Positions 1 through 6,323 are shown, counted from the first letter of the stretch. The stretch is DNA of 11,218 bases from CBFDBF01 sp050287725 (GCA_050287725.1 JBNKCL010000051.1:1-11218); one strand, 5' to 3'. Notes: generated by a model from the sequence alone, not told the origin. A program made the numbers and translations.

Positions 1-660
1 CTGTTCATCTTCGCGGCGGTGCTGTTCTTCGCGCCGGAGATGGGGGGCTACTTCCTGGAGCATCCCAACTTCGAGCCGGCCAATCCGCTGAAGACCCCGC
101 AGCATATCGCGCCGGTCTGGTACTTCACCCCCTTCTACGCCATCCTGCGTGCGGTGCCCTCCATGATGGGTTCCGCCTTTCCCGGCGTGGCGGCTATGTT
201 GGCCTCCATTGTGGTGATGTTCTTCCTGCCCTGGTTGGATCGCAGTCCGGTTAAATCAATCCGCTATAAGGGAATAGGGTTCAAACTGGCACTCGCAATT
301 TTTGTGCTGTCATTCGTCACCTTGGGTTATCTGGGAGTACAGGCCGCTACTCCCATCCGCACTTTGACCGCACAAGTGATGACGGTGCTCTATTTCGGCT
401 TTTTCTTGTTCATGCCAATTTATACTCGCGGTGAACTGCGCTCTTCGGCAGGTGTTCGTGTGACCGCGGCAATTGGTCTGCTGGTATTCTTGGGCGTCGC
501 TTACTACTGGATTGGTCAAGCCAATCAGGAAGTGTACTCGATTTTCACCGCCTCTTTAGCTTCTTTGATTGTTTTGGGGTACTGGGCATATTTCGTTCTG
601 CTTCCCGGATTTATCAAAATTGACCGGACCAAACCTGTTCCTGAGAGGGTGACCGAATGA
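1..660 (+). CDS. petB: Cytochrome b of the bc1 complex, C-terminal part (5' end outside window)
   Basis: This is the C-terminal 219 residues of the membrane cytochrome b that oxidises quinol in the bc1 complex. The reading frame is already open at base 1, so the apparent GTG at 19 is not the start. The b-heme histidines lie upstream of the window. Visible in order are the end of helix E, the Qo-site ef loop with PVWY (codons 112-123) in place of the textbook PEWY, helix F ending in DRSPVKS, helix G (FKLALAIFVLSF), helix H (VLYFGFFLFMPIYT), and then two more hydrophobic helices (about nt 457-519 and 544-615). The usual tail DRTKPVPERVTE follows. Standard proteobacterial PetB goes from the MPxYT segment straight to that tail, so the last hairpin looks extra. 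From about nt 241 the GC content falls well below that of the neighbours. The stop overlaps the petC start (ATGA at 657-660). Confidence 0.96.
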   Translation: MFIFAAVLFFAPEMGGYFLEHPNFEPANPLKTPQHIAPVWYFTPFYAILRAVPSMMGSAFPGVAAMLASIVVMFFLPWLDRSPVKSIRYKGIGFKLALAIFVLSFVTLGYLGVQAATPIRTLTAQVMTVLYFGFFLFMPIYTRGELRSSAGVRVTAAIGLLVFLGVAYYWIGQANQEVYSIFTASLASLIVLGYWAYFVLLPGFIKIDRTKPVPERVTE

Positions 661-1382
661 ATAAATTGATCATCGTATTCCTGTTGGCCCTGGTACCTCT
701 CTGCGGATCGGCTGCTGAGGGCCCCGCGCTCGATAAAGCCAACATCGATCTCTCGGATCAGGCCTCCCTGCAACGGGGCGCTAAATACTTCGTCAACTAC
801 TGCCTGAGCTGCCATTCGGCCAAGTTTGAGCGCTATAACCGGATGGCCCAGGACCTGGGTCTGACCGAGGACGAGGTGATGAAGAACCTGATGTTCACCA
901 CCGATAAGATCGGGGACACCATGACCGTCGCCATGAATCCGAACGATGCGGAAAAGTGGTTCGGCGTCGCCCCGCCGGATCTGAGCGTGCTGATCCGGGC
1001 ACGGGGAGTGGACTATATCTACACCTACCTGCGCAGTTTTTACCTGGATGATTCGCGTCCGTTCGGGGTGAACAACGTCGTGTTCCCGAACGCCGGCATG
1101 CCCGATGTGCTGTGGCAGCTGCAGGGTCTGCAGAAGGCCAACTTCAAGGAGCTGGAGGGCGGCGCGCAGGAGTTCGAGGGTTTCGAGCAGGTTACCCCCG
1201 GTTCCTTGAGCGCCGAGGAGTATGACCAGGTGGCGCGGGATCTGACCGCTTTCCTGAGTTATGTCGGGGAGCCCATCCAGATGGAGCGCCGGGCCATGGG
1301 CAAGTGGGTTCTGCTGTTTATCGCGGTGTTCTTCGTCCTATCCTATCTGTTGAAGAAGGAGTATTGGAAGGACGTCCATTGA
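657..1382 (+). CDS. petC: Cytochrome c1 of the bc1 complex
   Basis: This is the 241-residue membrane-anchored c-type cytochrome that passes electrons from the Rieske centre to soluble cytochrome c in the periplasm. The N-terminus is a signal peptide (residues 1 to about 20, hydrophobic core IIVFLLALVPL, AA before EGP). The heme-binding CLSCH motif is at residues 49-53. Met148 in AGMPDVLW is the likely sixth heme ligand. The conserved APPDLS and YLRSFY segments follow, and a single C-terminal anchor (WVLLFIAVFFVLSYLL) ends in a basic cytoplasmic tail. The ATG overlaps the petB stop, and a GAGAGGG ribosome-binding site lies inside the end of petB, so the two are translationally coupled. Length and motif order are normal for a proteobacterial c1. 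An intrinsic terminator lies 32 nt after the stop. Confidence 0.97.
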   Translation: MNKLIIVFLLALVPLCGSAAEGPALDKANIDLSDQASLQRGAKYFVNYCLSCHSAKFERYNRMAQDLGLTEDEVMKNLMFTTDKIGDTMTVAMNPNDAEKWFGVAPPDLSVLIRARGVDYIYTYLRSFYLDDSRPFGVNNVVFPNAGMPDVLWQLQGLQKANFKELEGGAQEFEGFEQVTPGSLSAEEYDQVARDLTAFLSYVGEPIQMERRAMGKWVLLFIAVFFVLSYLLKKEYWKDVH

Positions 1383-1414
1383 TAAAGGGTTCCGTGGCGC
1401 GTCGATAACGAACA

Positions 1415-1460
1415 CGGGGGTGCATAGGTTGAGGTATACTGTGCACCCCCGCTCTTTTTT
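1415..1460 (+). terminator. Intrinsic terminator after petC
   Basis: There is a perfect 10-bp inverted repeat, CGGGGGTGCA (1415-1424) with TGCACCCCCG (1442-1451), with a 17-nt loop. It is followed by CTC and a run of six T (1455-1460). It lies 32 nt after the petC stop and should end the petABC transcript. The loop contains TATACT (1435-1440), which resembles a -10 box, but no matching -35 box was found. Confidence 0.9.
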
Positions 1461-1528
1461 CAGCAGGGGCCTTACAGGCTAAACAGAAAGATCGTGCGAT
1501 CCAGGTTCCCCACGATTGGAGTGGTTAC

Positions 1529-2152
1529 ATGGTGGTTGTTGCAAACAAGAGATCGGTAATGACCCTCTATTCTGACGCTCGGAGTCCCTACAGTCATCGA
1601 GTGCGCATGGTGCTCGCTGAGAAGAACATCACGGTCGATATCGTCGACGTCGATCCGTTGCAGCTTACCGAAGATGTGATGGATCTCAATCCTTACGGGA
1701 CGCTGCCCACGTTGGTGGATCGGGATCTGGTGCTGTACGAGTCCCGTATCATCATGGAGTACCTGGATGAGCGCTTCCCCCACCCGCCGCTGCTGCCGGT
1801 AGATCCGGTTTCGCGCGCCGGTTCCCGGCTCTTCATGTACCGGGTCGACCGCGATTGGTACAGCCAGATGGATATCATCCTGGAAGGCGGCAAGAGCGCC
1901 ACCAAGGCGCGCAAAGATCTGCGCGACAGCCTTACCGCCACCGCGCCGGTGTTTTCGGCCAAGCCTTTCTTCATGAGCGACGACTTGACGCTGGTGGATT
2001 GCAGTATCGCCCCGCTGCTGTGGCGGTTGCCGATGTTGGGGGTGGAGCTGCCGCCCCAGGCCAAAGGGGTGACCGCCTACGCCAACCGGCTGTTCCGGCG
2101 CAAATCGTTCCGCGACAGCCTCACCGAACTGGAGCGGGAGCTGCGGGACTGA
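1529..2152 (+). CDS. sspA: Stringent starvation protein A
   Basis: This 207-residue protein has a glutathione-transferase fold. In E. coli its homologue binds RNA polymerase and supports acid and stationary-phase stress responses. It is not expected to act as a GST enzyme. The N-terminus VANKRSVMTLYS, the thioredoxin-like half (residues 8-80), DLNPYGTLPTLVDRD, ESRIIMEYLDERFPHPPL and the helical half with LVDCSIAPLLWRLP follow the E. coli protein nearly throughout. The surface motif Pro84-His85-Pro86, important for function in E. coli SspA, is intact at the same numbering. The ATG start is supported by GGAG at 1518-1521, seven bases upstream. sspB follows after 25 nt, the usual sspAB pairing. 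The petC terminator lies upstream, so a promoter of its own is likely in 1461-1528, though none is obvious there. Confidence 0.96.
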   Translation: MVVVANKRSVMTLYSDARSPYSHRVRMVLAEKNITVDIVDVDPLQLTEDVMDLNPYGTLPTLVDRDLVLYESRIIMEYLDERFPHPPLLPVDPVSRAGSRLFMYRVDRDWYSQMDIILEGGKSATKARKDLRDSLTATAPVFSAKPFFMSDDLTLVDCSIAPLLWRLPMLGVELPPQAKGVTAYANRLFRRKSFRDSLTELERELRD

Positions 2153-2177
2153 ACCCCGGTCGGCCCGTTCGCTGGCC

Positions 2178-2573
2178 ATGGCGCTCACCTCCAATCGTCC
2201 CTATCTGATCCGTGCCCTCTATGAGTGGCTGCTGGATAACGGCCTGACGCCCCATCTGTTGGTGGAGGCGGACGCCGCGGGCGTGTCGGTTCCCGAACGA
2301 TATGTGGAAGACGGGCAGATCGTGCTCAATATCAGCCCGTCCGCGGTACAGCAATTGCAGTTGGGAAACGAACTGATCAGCTTTCGAGCGCGCTTCGGGG
2401 GGACTCCCATGGAGGTGCGGGTGCCGGCGGCGGCGGTGCTGGGCATCTATGCCCGCGAAAACGGCCGCGGGATGCTGTTTCCACAGGAGGGAGAGCCGGA
2501 AACCGAAGAGAGTCCGCCCGACCCGGAGACCCCGCCTCCTGCCCGCAGACCCACGCTCAAGGTGATCAAATAG
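2178..2573 (+). CDS. sspB: ClpXP protease specificity-enhancing factor SspB
   Basis: This 131-residue adaptor binds ssrA-tagged polypeptides from stalled ribosomes and delivers them to the ClpXP protease. The folded substrate-binding domain covers about residues 6-102: RPYLIRALYEWLLDN, LTPHLLVEA, DGQIVLNISPSAV, FRARFGG and LGIYARENG are all characteristic. A flexible acidic and proline-rich linker (about 103-122, EPETEESPPDPETPPP) follows. The extreme C-terminus RPTLKVIK matches the short ClpX-docking tail of the family (RPALRVVK in E. coli). The linker is shorter than in E. coli. The ATG at 2178 is chosen from the conserved N-terminus; the Shine-Dalgarno sequence in front of it is poor, so translation may depend on sspA 25 nt upstream. 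Confidence 0.96.
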   Translation: MALTSNRPYLIRALYEWLLDNGLTPHLLVEADAAGVSVPERYVEDGQIVLNISPSAVQQLQLGNELISFRARFGGTPMEVRVPAAAVLGIYARENGRGMLFPQEGEPETEESPPDPETPPPARRPTLKVIK

Positions 2574-2580
2574 GGTACTT

Positions 2581-3087
2581 ATGCCTCAGATCACGGTGCT
2601 ACAGGGGGATATCACCCGGCTCGCCGTGGATGCCATCGTGAACGCCGCCAACCGCAGCCTGCTGGGCGGCGGCGGGGTGGACGGGGCCATCCACCGGGCG
2701 GCCGGGCCGGAGCTGCTGGCGGCCTGTCGTCCGCTGGGGGGCTGTTCCACCGGGGAGGCGCGCATCACCCCCGGTTTCCGGCTTCCCGCCCGTTGGGTGA
2801 TTCACACCGTAGGCCCGGTGTGGCACGGCGGCGGACAGGGAGAGCCGGAACTGCTGCGCGCCTGTTACCGCAACTCCTTCCGGTTGGCGCGGGAGAACGG
2901 CGTGCAAAGTATCGCCTTCCCCGCCATCAGTACCGGCGTCTACGGTTATCCGAAAGAGGCGGCGGCCCGGATCGCCCTGGAGGAGATGCGCCGGGCGGAA
3001 GGGTTTGAGCAGATCATCGCCTGCTGTTTCTCGGCGCAGGACCGGGAGCTTTATCTCCGGCTCTGTCCCGAATGTGCCGCCGGTTAA
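2581..3087 (+). CDS. Macro-domain protein, MacroD/YmdB-like ADP-ribosyl or O-acetyl-ADP-ribose hydrolase
   Basis: This 168-residue protein is a single macro domain. The ADP-ribose-binding features are present in order: QGDIT at residues 8-12 (Asp10 would contact adenine), NAAN at 21-24, the glycine loop GGGGVDGAIHRAAG at 29-42, HTVGP at 75-79, and the second phosphate loop PAISTGVYGYP at 114-124. Asn24 and Asp34 match the positions linked to catalysis in MacroD-type enzymes, so hydrolysis of O-acetyl-ADP-ribose or removal of mono-ADP-ribose from acidic residues is the likely activity. That is a family inference; the physiological substrate is unknown. The start is 7 nt after the sspB stop, with GGG in between as a weak ribosome-binding site, so it is probably cotranscribed with sspAB. 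It resembles E. coli YmdB in kind, but I do not assign that symbol. Confidence 0.93.
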   Translation: MPQITVLQGDITRLAVDAIVNAANRSLLGGGGVDGAIHRAAGPELLAACRPLGGCSTGEARITPGFRLPARWVIHTVGPVWHGGGQGEPELLRACYRNSFRLARENGVQSIAFPAISTGVYGYPKEAAARIALEEMRRAEGFEQIIACCFSAQDRELYLRLCPECAAG

Positions 3088-3102
3088 AGGTCCGGGCTGC
3101 CG

Positions 3103-3342
3103 ATGCTGAAGTGGCTCGATAATCTGGATCTCGCCACACTGGCGCTGATCGCGGTGCTGTTGGGGCTGGCGCCTTTCACACCGGAGCCGCATCTGTGGCA
3201 GAAGCTGAAGATGCTGGCCGGTGGAACCCTCACCCGGCCGATCGATATCTTCGATCTGCTGCTGCACGGCACACCGTTGCTGTTGCTGGTCGTGGCGGGA
3301 CTCCGCCGTTGGTGGAAGGTGATTTTCAGCGTCCGTTCGTGA
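3103..3342 (+). CDS. Small two-helix membrane protein of unknown function
   Basis: This 79-residue protein has two hydrophobic segments, about residues 10-25 (ATLALIAVLLGLAPF) and 51-67 (DLLLHGTPLLLLVVAGL). Between them is a polar stretch, TPEPHLWQKLKMLAGGTL, then RPIDIFD. I recognise this pattern (GLAPF, EPHLWEKLKML, RPIDIFDLLLHG) as a short protein widespread in proteobacteria. Databases often label it 'RND transporter', but at under 80 residues it cannot be a complete RND pump and the label should not be trusted. An AAAGG ribosome-binding site lies about 12 nt before the ATG, in the 15-nt gap after the macro-domain gene. Its last 17 nt overlap the end of fetB on the other strand. Confidence 0.82.
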   Translation: MLKWLDNLDLATLALIAVLLGLAPFTPEPHLWQKLKMLAGGTLTRPIDIFDLLLHGTPLLLLVVAGLRRWWKVIFSVRS

Positions 3343-4126
3343 GCCGGTCCAGCCGCAGCCGCTGGCGTTCGTCGAACAGGTGGCGGGAGCCCATGAACAC
3401 GGCGGCGATGGCCCCCAGGCCGGTTCCCACGGCGATCAGAAGCAGGATCATGATCTGATACTTGGCCGCCTCCAGCGGCGGCGATCCCCCCAGGATCTGG
3501 CCGGTCATCATCCCCGGCAGGCTTACCAGTCCGGCGGCCGCCATGGAGTTGATGATGGGGATGAGACCCGAGCGCAGGGCGTTGCGCCGGATATCCCCGA
3601 TGGCGCGGTTCCAGTCATAGCCGAGGATCAACTGCGCCTCGATCGCCCCCCGCTGCTGCCAGGCGGTCTGGGTCAAGTTGTCCAGCGCGATGGCGATGCC
3701 CGACATACTGTTTCCTAACAGCATCCCGAGCAGCGGGATCAGGTACTGGGGCGTGTACCAGGGCTCTACCTGCACCAGCAGCTGCAACGCCAGGACGGTG
3801 ATGCTGAAGGAGGAGAGAAACATGGAGAGGGTCCCGATCCCGACCGCCCGCACCCCCCGGAAGCGCCGTTTCTGCCGCGCCATCACCTCGTAACTGGCGG
3901 CGGCCAGCATCAGCAGGCAGAGGGCGGCGATAAACAGGGGGTGGGACTGCGCGAACAGGACTTTCAGCACCAGACCGAGCAGGGTGAGCTGCACGATGCT
4001 GCGGAGGGCCGACAGCAGCAGCTGCCGTTCCACCCCCAGCCGCAGCCGCCAGGAGATCCCGGCGAGTCCCAGCACCAGCAGCGCGGCGATGGAGAGATCC
4101 AACGGCGTGAGGAGAATCAGTTTCAT
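3326..4126 (-). CDS. fetB: ABC transporter permease, FetB/YbbM (UPF0014) family
   Basis: This 266-residue inner-membrane permease partners the ATPase encoded just upstream. In E. coli the FetAB pair is associated with iron export and resistance to oxidative stress; the substrate here is inferred only from family membership. Several hydrophobic helices are visible: near residues 8-25, 40-60, 65-80, about 100-118, LIPLLGMLLGNSMSGIAIAL, and YQIMILLLIAVGTGLGAIAAVF. The best family marks are the GNSMSGIA segment, the QRGAIEAQLILGY stretch and LIPIINSMAAAGLVSLPGMMTGQIL-GGSPP. The ATG (4126-4124) overlaps the fetA stop in an ATGA arrangement. The gene ends tail to tail with the small membrane protein gene, overlapping it by 17 nt. 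No hairpin followed by a T-run was seen at the junction. Confidence 0.93.
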   Translation of the reverse strand: MKLILLTPLDLSIAALLVLGLAGISWRLRLGVERQLLLSALRSIVQLTLLGLVLKVLFAQSHPLFIAALCLLMLAAASYEVMARQKRRFRGVRAVGIGTLSMFLSSFSITVLALQLLVQVEPWYTPQYLIPLLGMLLGNSMSGIAIALDNLTQTAWQQRGAIEAQLILGYDWNRAIGDIRRNALRSGLIPIINSMAAAGLVSLPGMMTGQILGGSPPLEAAKYQIMILLLIAVGTGLGAIAAVFMGSRHLFDERQRLRLDRLTNGR

Positions 4127-4737
4127 GCCGCCGCCTCCAGCCGCCCTTCCCGCAGGGTGAAGGCGCGGTCTCCCACCCGTCGGGATTGCCCCGGATCGTG
4201 ACTGACCCAGATGACGCCGGCCCCGTGTTGCCGGCGGTACTGCGCGATCAATCCTTCGATCCGTTGTGCGTTATTGGGGTCGAGGTTGGCGGTGGGTTCG
4301 TCCAGCAGCAGCACCTCCGGGTTGCCGCTCAGCAGGCGCGCCAACGCCAACCGCTGCCGCTCACCGCTGGAGAGCCGTTCTACCTCCCAGCCGGGGCAGC
4401 GGGGATCAAGATCCAGTATCTCCAGCAGTTCCGGGTCGAGAGAATGGAAGTGCTCCTCCACCCGCGCTCCCCACCAGTGACTCTCCGCCGGCAGGAAGGC
4501 CACCCGTTGTCGCCAATCGGGAGGTGATAAACCTTCCTGGGCTCGGCCGGCGAGCAGCACCTCTCCCCGATGGGGGTCCAGGTCGGCGATGGCGCGTAAC
4601 AGTTGGGTCTTGCCGGCGCCGGAAACGCCCGAGAGGGTGACGCACTCACCCCGTCCCAGTTCCAGATGGACCGGCGACAACAGGGCGGTCTGCAGCCCGG
4701 CGAGGGTCAGTAAGGGTTCAGCGGCGGCGGAAGACAA
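4123..4737 (-). CDS. fetA: ABC transporter ATP-binding protein, FetA/YbbL-like
   Basis: This 204-residue ABC ATPase is expected to drive the FetB permease. Walker A is GVSGAGKT at residues 37-44, the signature LSSGERQ at 122-128, Walker B VLLLDEP at 142-148 followed by TANLD, and the H-loop SHD at 179-181, so it should hydrolyse ATP. The Q-loop position is unusual: the segment reads VAFLPAESHWW (79-89), with no glutamine where E. coli FetA has VSYCAQTPTLF. The start is a TTG at 4737, chosen because no ATG or GTG fits before the conserved N-terminus. It lies 20 nt inside the end of trmB, so translation is probably coupled to trmB. Assignment to FetA rests mainly on the adjacent UPF0014 permease, because the protein itself is divergent. 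Confidence 0.87.
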   Translation of the reverse strand: MSSAAAEPLLTLAGLQTALLSPVHLELGRGECVTLSGVSGAGKTQLLRAIADLDPHRGEVLLAGRAQEGLSPPDWRQRVAFLPAESHWWGARVEEHFHSLDPELLEILDLDPRCPGWEVERLSSGERQRLALARLLSGNPEVLLLDEPTANLDPNNAQRIEGLIAQYRRQHGAGVIWVSHDPGQSRRVGDRAFTLREGRLEAAA

Positions 4738-5407
4738 GGTCCCACACCCCGTGTCCGAGCCGCTGTCCCCGCTGTTCGAACCGGGTCAGGGGACGCCAGT
4801 CGGGACGCGGAAAAAAGGCGCCGGGACCGGCGCGGTTTTCGAAGACGGAAGCGGTGCTCAGCAGCTCCATCATCTGTTCCGCGTAGTTCTCCCAGTCGGT
4901 GGCGGCGTGAAACAGACCGCCGGGCCGGATCACCCGGGCCAACTGCTCCACCAACGGCGGTTGCAGGATACGGCGCTTGTGGTGCCGTTTCTTGTACCAG
5001 GGATCGGGAAAGAACAGGAACACGCCCTCCAGGGCGGCTGTCGCGATTCCGTGTTGCAACACGTCCACCGCGTCGTGGCGCAGGACCCGGAGATTGGTGA
5101 GGCCGAGTTCCTCCGCTTTCAAAAGCAGGTGGCCGACGCCGGGCCGGTGTACCTCGATCCCGAGGTAGTTGTTCTCCGGATGGGCGGCGGCCATCTGCGC
5201 CAGACCTTCGCCGTTGCCGAACCCGATCTCCAGGAACACCGGATGGCGGTTGCCGAACAGCGCGGGGAGATCCAGGATCCGGCCGTGAAACTCCACCCCC
5301 AGACGGGGCCAGACGGTTTCGAACGCCCGCTCCTGGCCGGCGGTCAGACGCCCCTGCCGCAAAACATAGCTTCGGATCGGGCGGCGCAGTTTATCGGTCG
5401 TTGGCAT
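4718..5407 (-). CDS. trmB: tRNA (guanine-N7-)-methyltransferase
   Basis: This 229-residue SAM-dependent enzyme forms 7-methylguanosine at position 46 in the variable loop of tRNAs. The N-terminus RRPIRSYVLRQGRLTAGQ is typical. The SAM-binding loop is FLEIGFGNGE (58-67), followed by NYLGIEVHRPGVG (80-92), with Glu85 as the expected SAM ribose contact. RHDAVDVL (110-117), the catalytic/tRNA-binding LFFPDPWYKKRHHKRR (131-146) and ATDWENYAEQM complete the family pattern. The ATG at 5407 gives the normal N-terminus, but the bases just before it (AAAACAATCCC) contain no Shine-Dalgarno sequence. An 8-bp hairpin lies between thiG and this start. The 3' end overlaps fetA by 20 nt. Confidence 0.96.
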   Translation of the reverse strand: MPTTDKLRRPIRSYVLRQGRLTAGQERAFETVWPRLGVEFHGRILDLPALFGNRHPVFLEIGFGNGEGLAQMAAAHPENNYLGIEVHRPGVGHLLLKAEELGLTNLRVLRHDAVDVLQHGIATAALEGVFLFFPDPWYKKRHHKRRILQPPLVEQLARVIRPGGLFHAATDWENYAEQMMELLSTASVFENRAGPGAFFPRPDWRPLTRFEQRGQRLGHGVWDLVFRRR

Positions 5408-5416
5408 GGGATTGTT

Positions 5417-5438
5417 TTGAGCCGGAGCTGCGGCTCAA
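5417..5438 (-). repeat. Inverted repeat between thiG and trmB
   Basis: A perfect 8-bp stem, TTGAGCCG with CGGCTCAA, encloses the 6-nt loop GAGCTG (plus-strand reading). It lies 12 nt after the thiG stop and 9 nt before the trmB ATG. No T-run follows on the leftward strand (the sequence is AAAACAATCCC), so it is not a standard intrinsic terminator. A processing, mRNA-stability or translation-attenuating hairpin is more likely. Confidence 0.6.
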
Positions 5439-5450
5439 TAACGGGAAATC

Positions 5451-6242
5451 CTAGAAAAACATCCCATCCAGCGGTGAGGAGGCGGACGCAAACCGTTTCG
5501 CCGGCATGCGCCCGGCCAGGAACGCCTCGCGGCCCGCCTCGATCGCCTTCTTCATGGCGGAGGCCATCAACACCGGATTTTTCGCGGCGGCGATGGCGGT
5601 GTTCATGAGTACGCCGTCGCAGCCCAGCTCCATCGCAACCGCTGCGTCGGAGGCGGTGCCCACCCCGGCGTCCACCAGGATCGGCACCTTGGCGTTTTCC
5701 ACGATGGTGAGGATGTTCAGCTTGTTGCGGATGCCGAGGCCCGAGCCGATGGGGGCGGCCAGCGGCATCACGGCGATGCAGCCGATCTGTTCCAGTTCGC
5801 GCGCGACGATCGGGTCGTCGTTGGTGTAAACCATGACCTGGAAGCCGTCCGCGATCAGCTCCTCGGCTGCTTTCAGGGTTTGAATGACATCCGGGAACAG
5901 GGTTTTGTCGTCGCCCAGCACCTCCAGTTTCACCAGATTGTGACCGTCCAGCAGTTCGCGCGCCAGCTTGCAGGTGCGAACCGCGGTGGCTGCGTCGTAG
6001 CAGCCGGCGGTGTTTGGCAGGATGGTGTAGCGGTCGGAAGGCAGGATGTCGAGGATATTGGGTTCATCCCGATTCTGGCCGATGTTGGTGCGGCGTACCG
6101 CCACCGTGACGATCTCCGCCCCGCTGGCCTCGATCGCCTGGCGGGTCTCCGCGAGATCCTTGTATTTTCCGGTTCCCACCAGGAGGCGGGAGCGATATTC
6201 ACGGCCGGCGACGCTGAAGGTGTCTTGATTCTGCTCTGACAT
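5451..6242 (-). CDS. thiG: Thiazole synthase
   Basis: This 263-residue enzyme condenses 1-deoxy-D-xylulose 5-phosphate, dehydroglycine (or iminoacetate) and sulfur from ThiS thiocarboxylate into the thiazole phosphate of thiamine. The (beta/alpha)8 barrel signatures are present: SRLLVGTGKY (18-27), TVAVRRTNI (46-54), PNTAGCYDA (76-84), LVKLEVLGD (103-111) with Lys105 as the expected Schiff-base lysine, YTNDDPIVARELE, AVMPLAAPIGSGLGI, PILVDAGVGTASDAAVAMELG and DGVLMNTAIA. The start is placed at the ATG at 6242, giving MSEQNQDTF. The open frame runs 35 codons further to 6347, but that extension has no family similarity and lies in repetitive sequence. No good Shine-Dalgarno sequence precedes the ATG. 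thiS is upstream on the same strand, separated by an unusually long 254-nt spacer. Confidence 0.96.
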   Translation of the reverse strand: MSEQNQDTFSVAGREYRSRLLVGTGKYKDLAETRQAIEASGAEIVTVAVRRTNIGQNRDEPNILDILPSDRYTILPNTAGCYDAATAVRTCKLARELLDGHNLVKLEVLGDDKTLFPDVIQTLKAAEELIADGFQVMVYTNDDPIVARELEQIGCIAVMPLAAPIGSGLGIRNKLNILTIVENAKVPILVDAGVGTASDAAVAMELGCDGVLMNTAIAAAKNPVLMASAMKKAIEAGREAFLAGRMPAKRFASASSPLDGMFF

Positions 6243-6323
6243 GATAGGTTCGGTATCTGCTGGTTGAGTTGATGGTGTCGCTGTTAACAATTCCGGATGA
6301 CGATGTTGCCACAAATCGTCTCT

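Noticed and set aside
1472..2194. 240-codon minus-strand open frame across sspA
   Set aside because: It is fully antisense to sspA, rich in His/Gln/Arg/Gly and shows no domain pattern.
4589..5608. 339-codon open frame on the plus strand
   Set aside because: It is antisense to trmB and parts of fetA and thiG, which have clear family motifs. Its translation is low in recognisable structure and rich in Pro/Arg/Gly/Gln, as expected of a GC-rich shadow frame.
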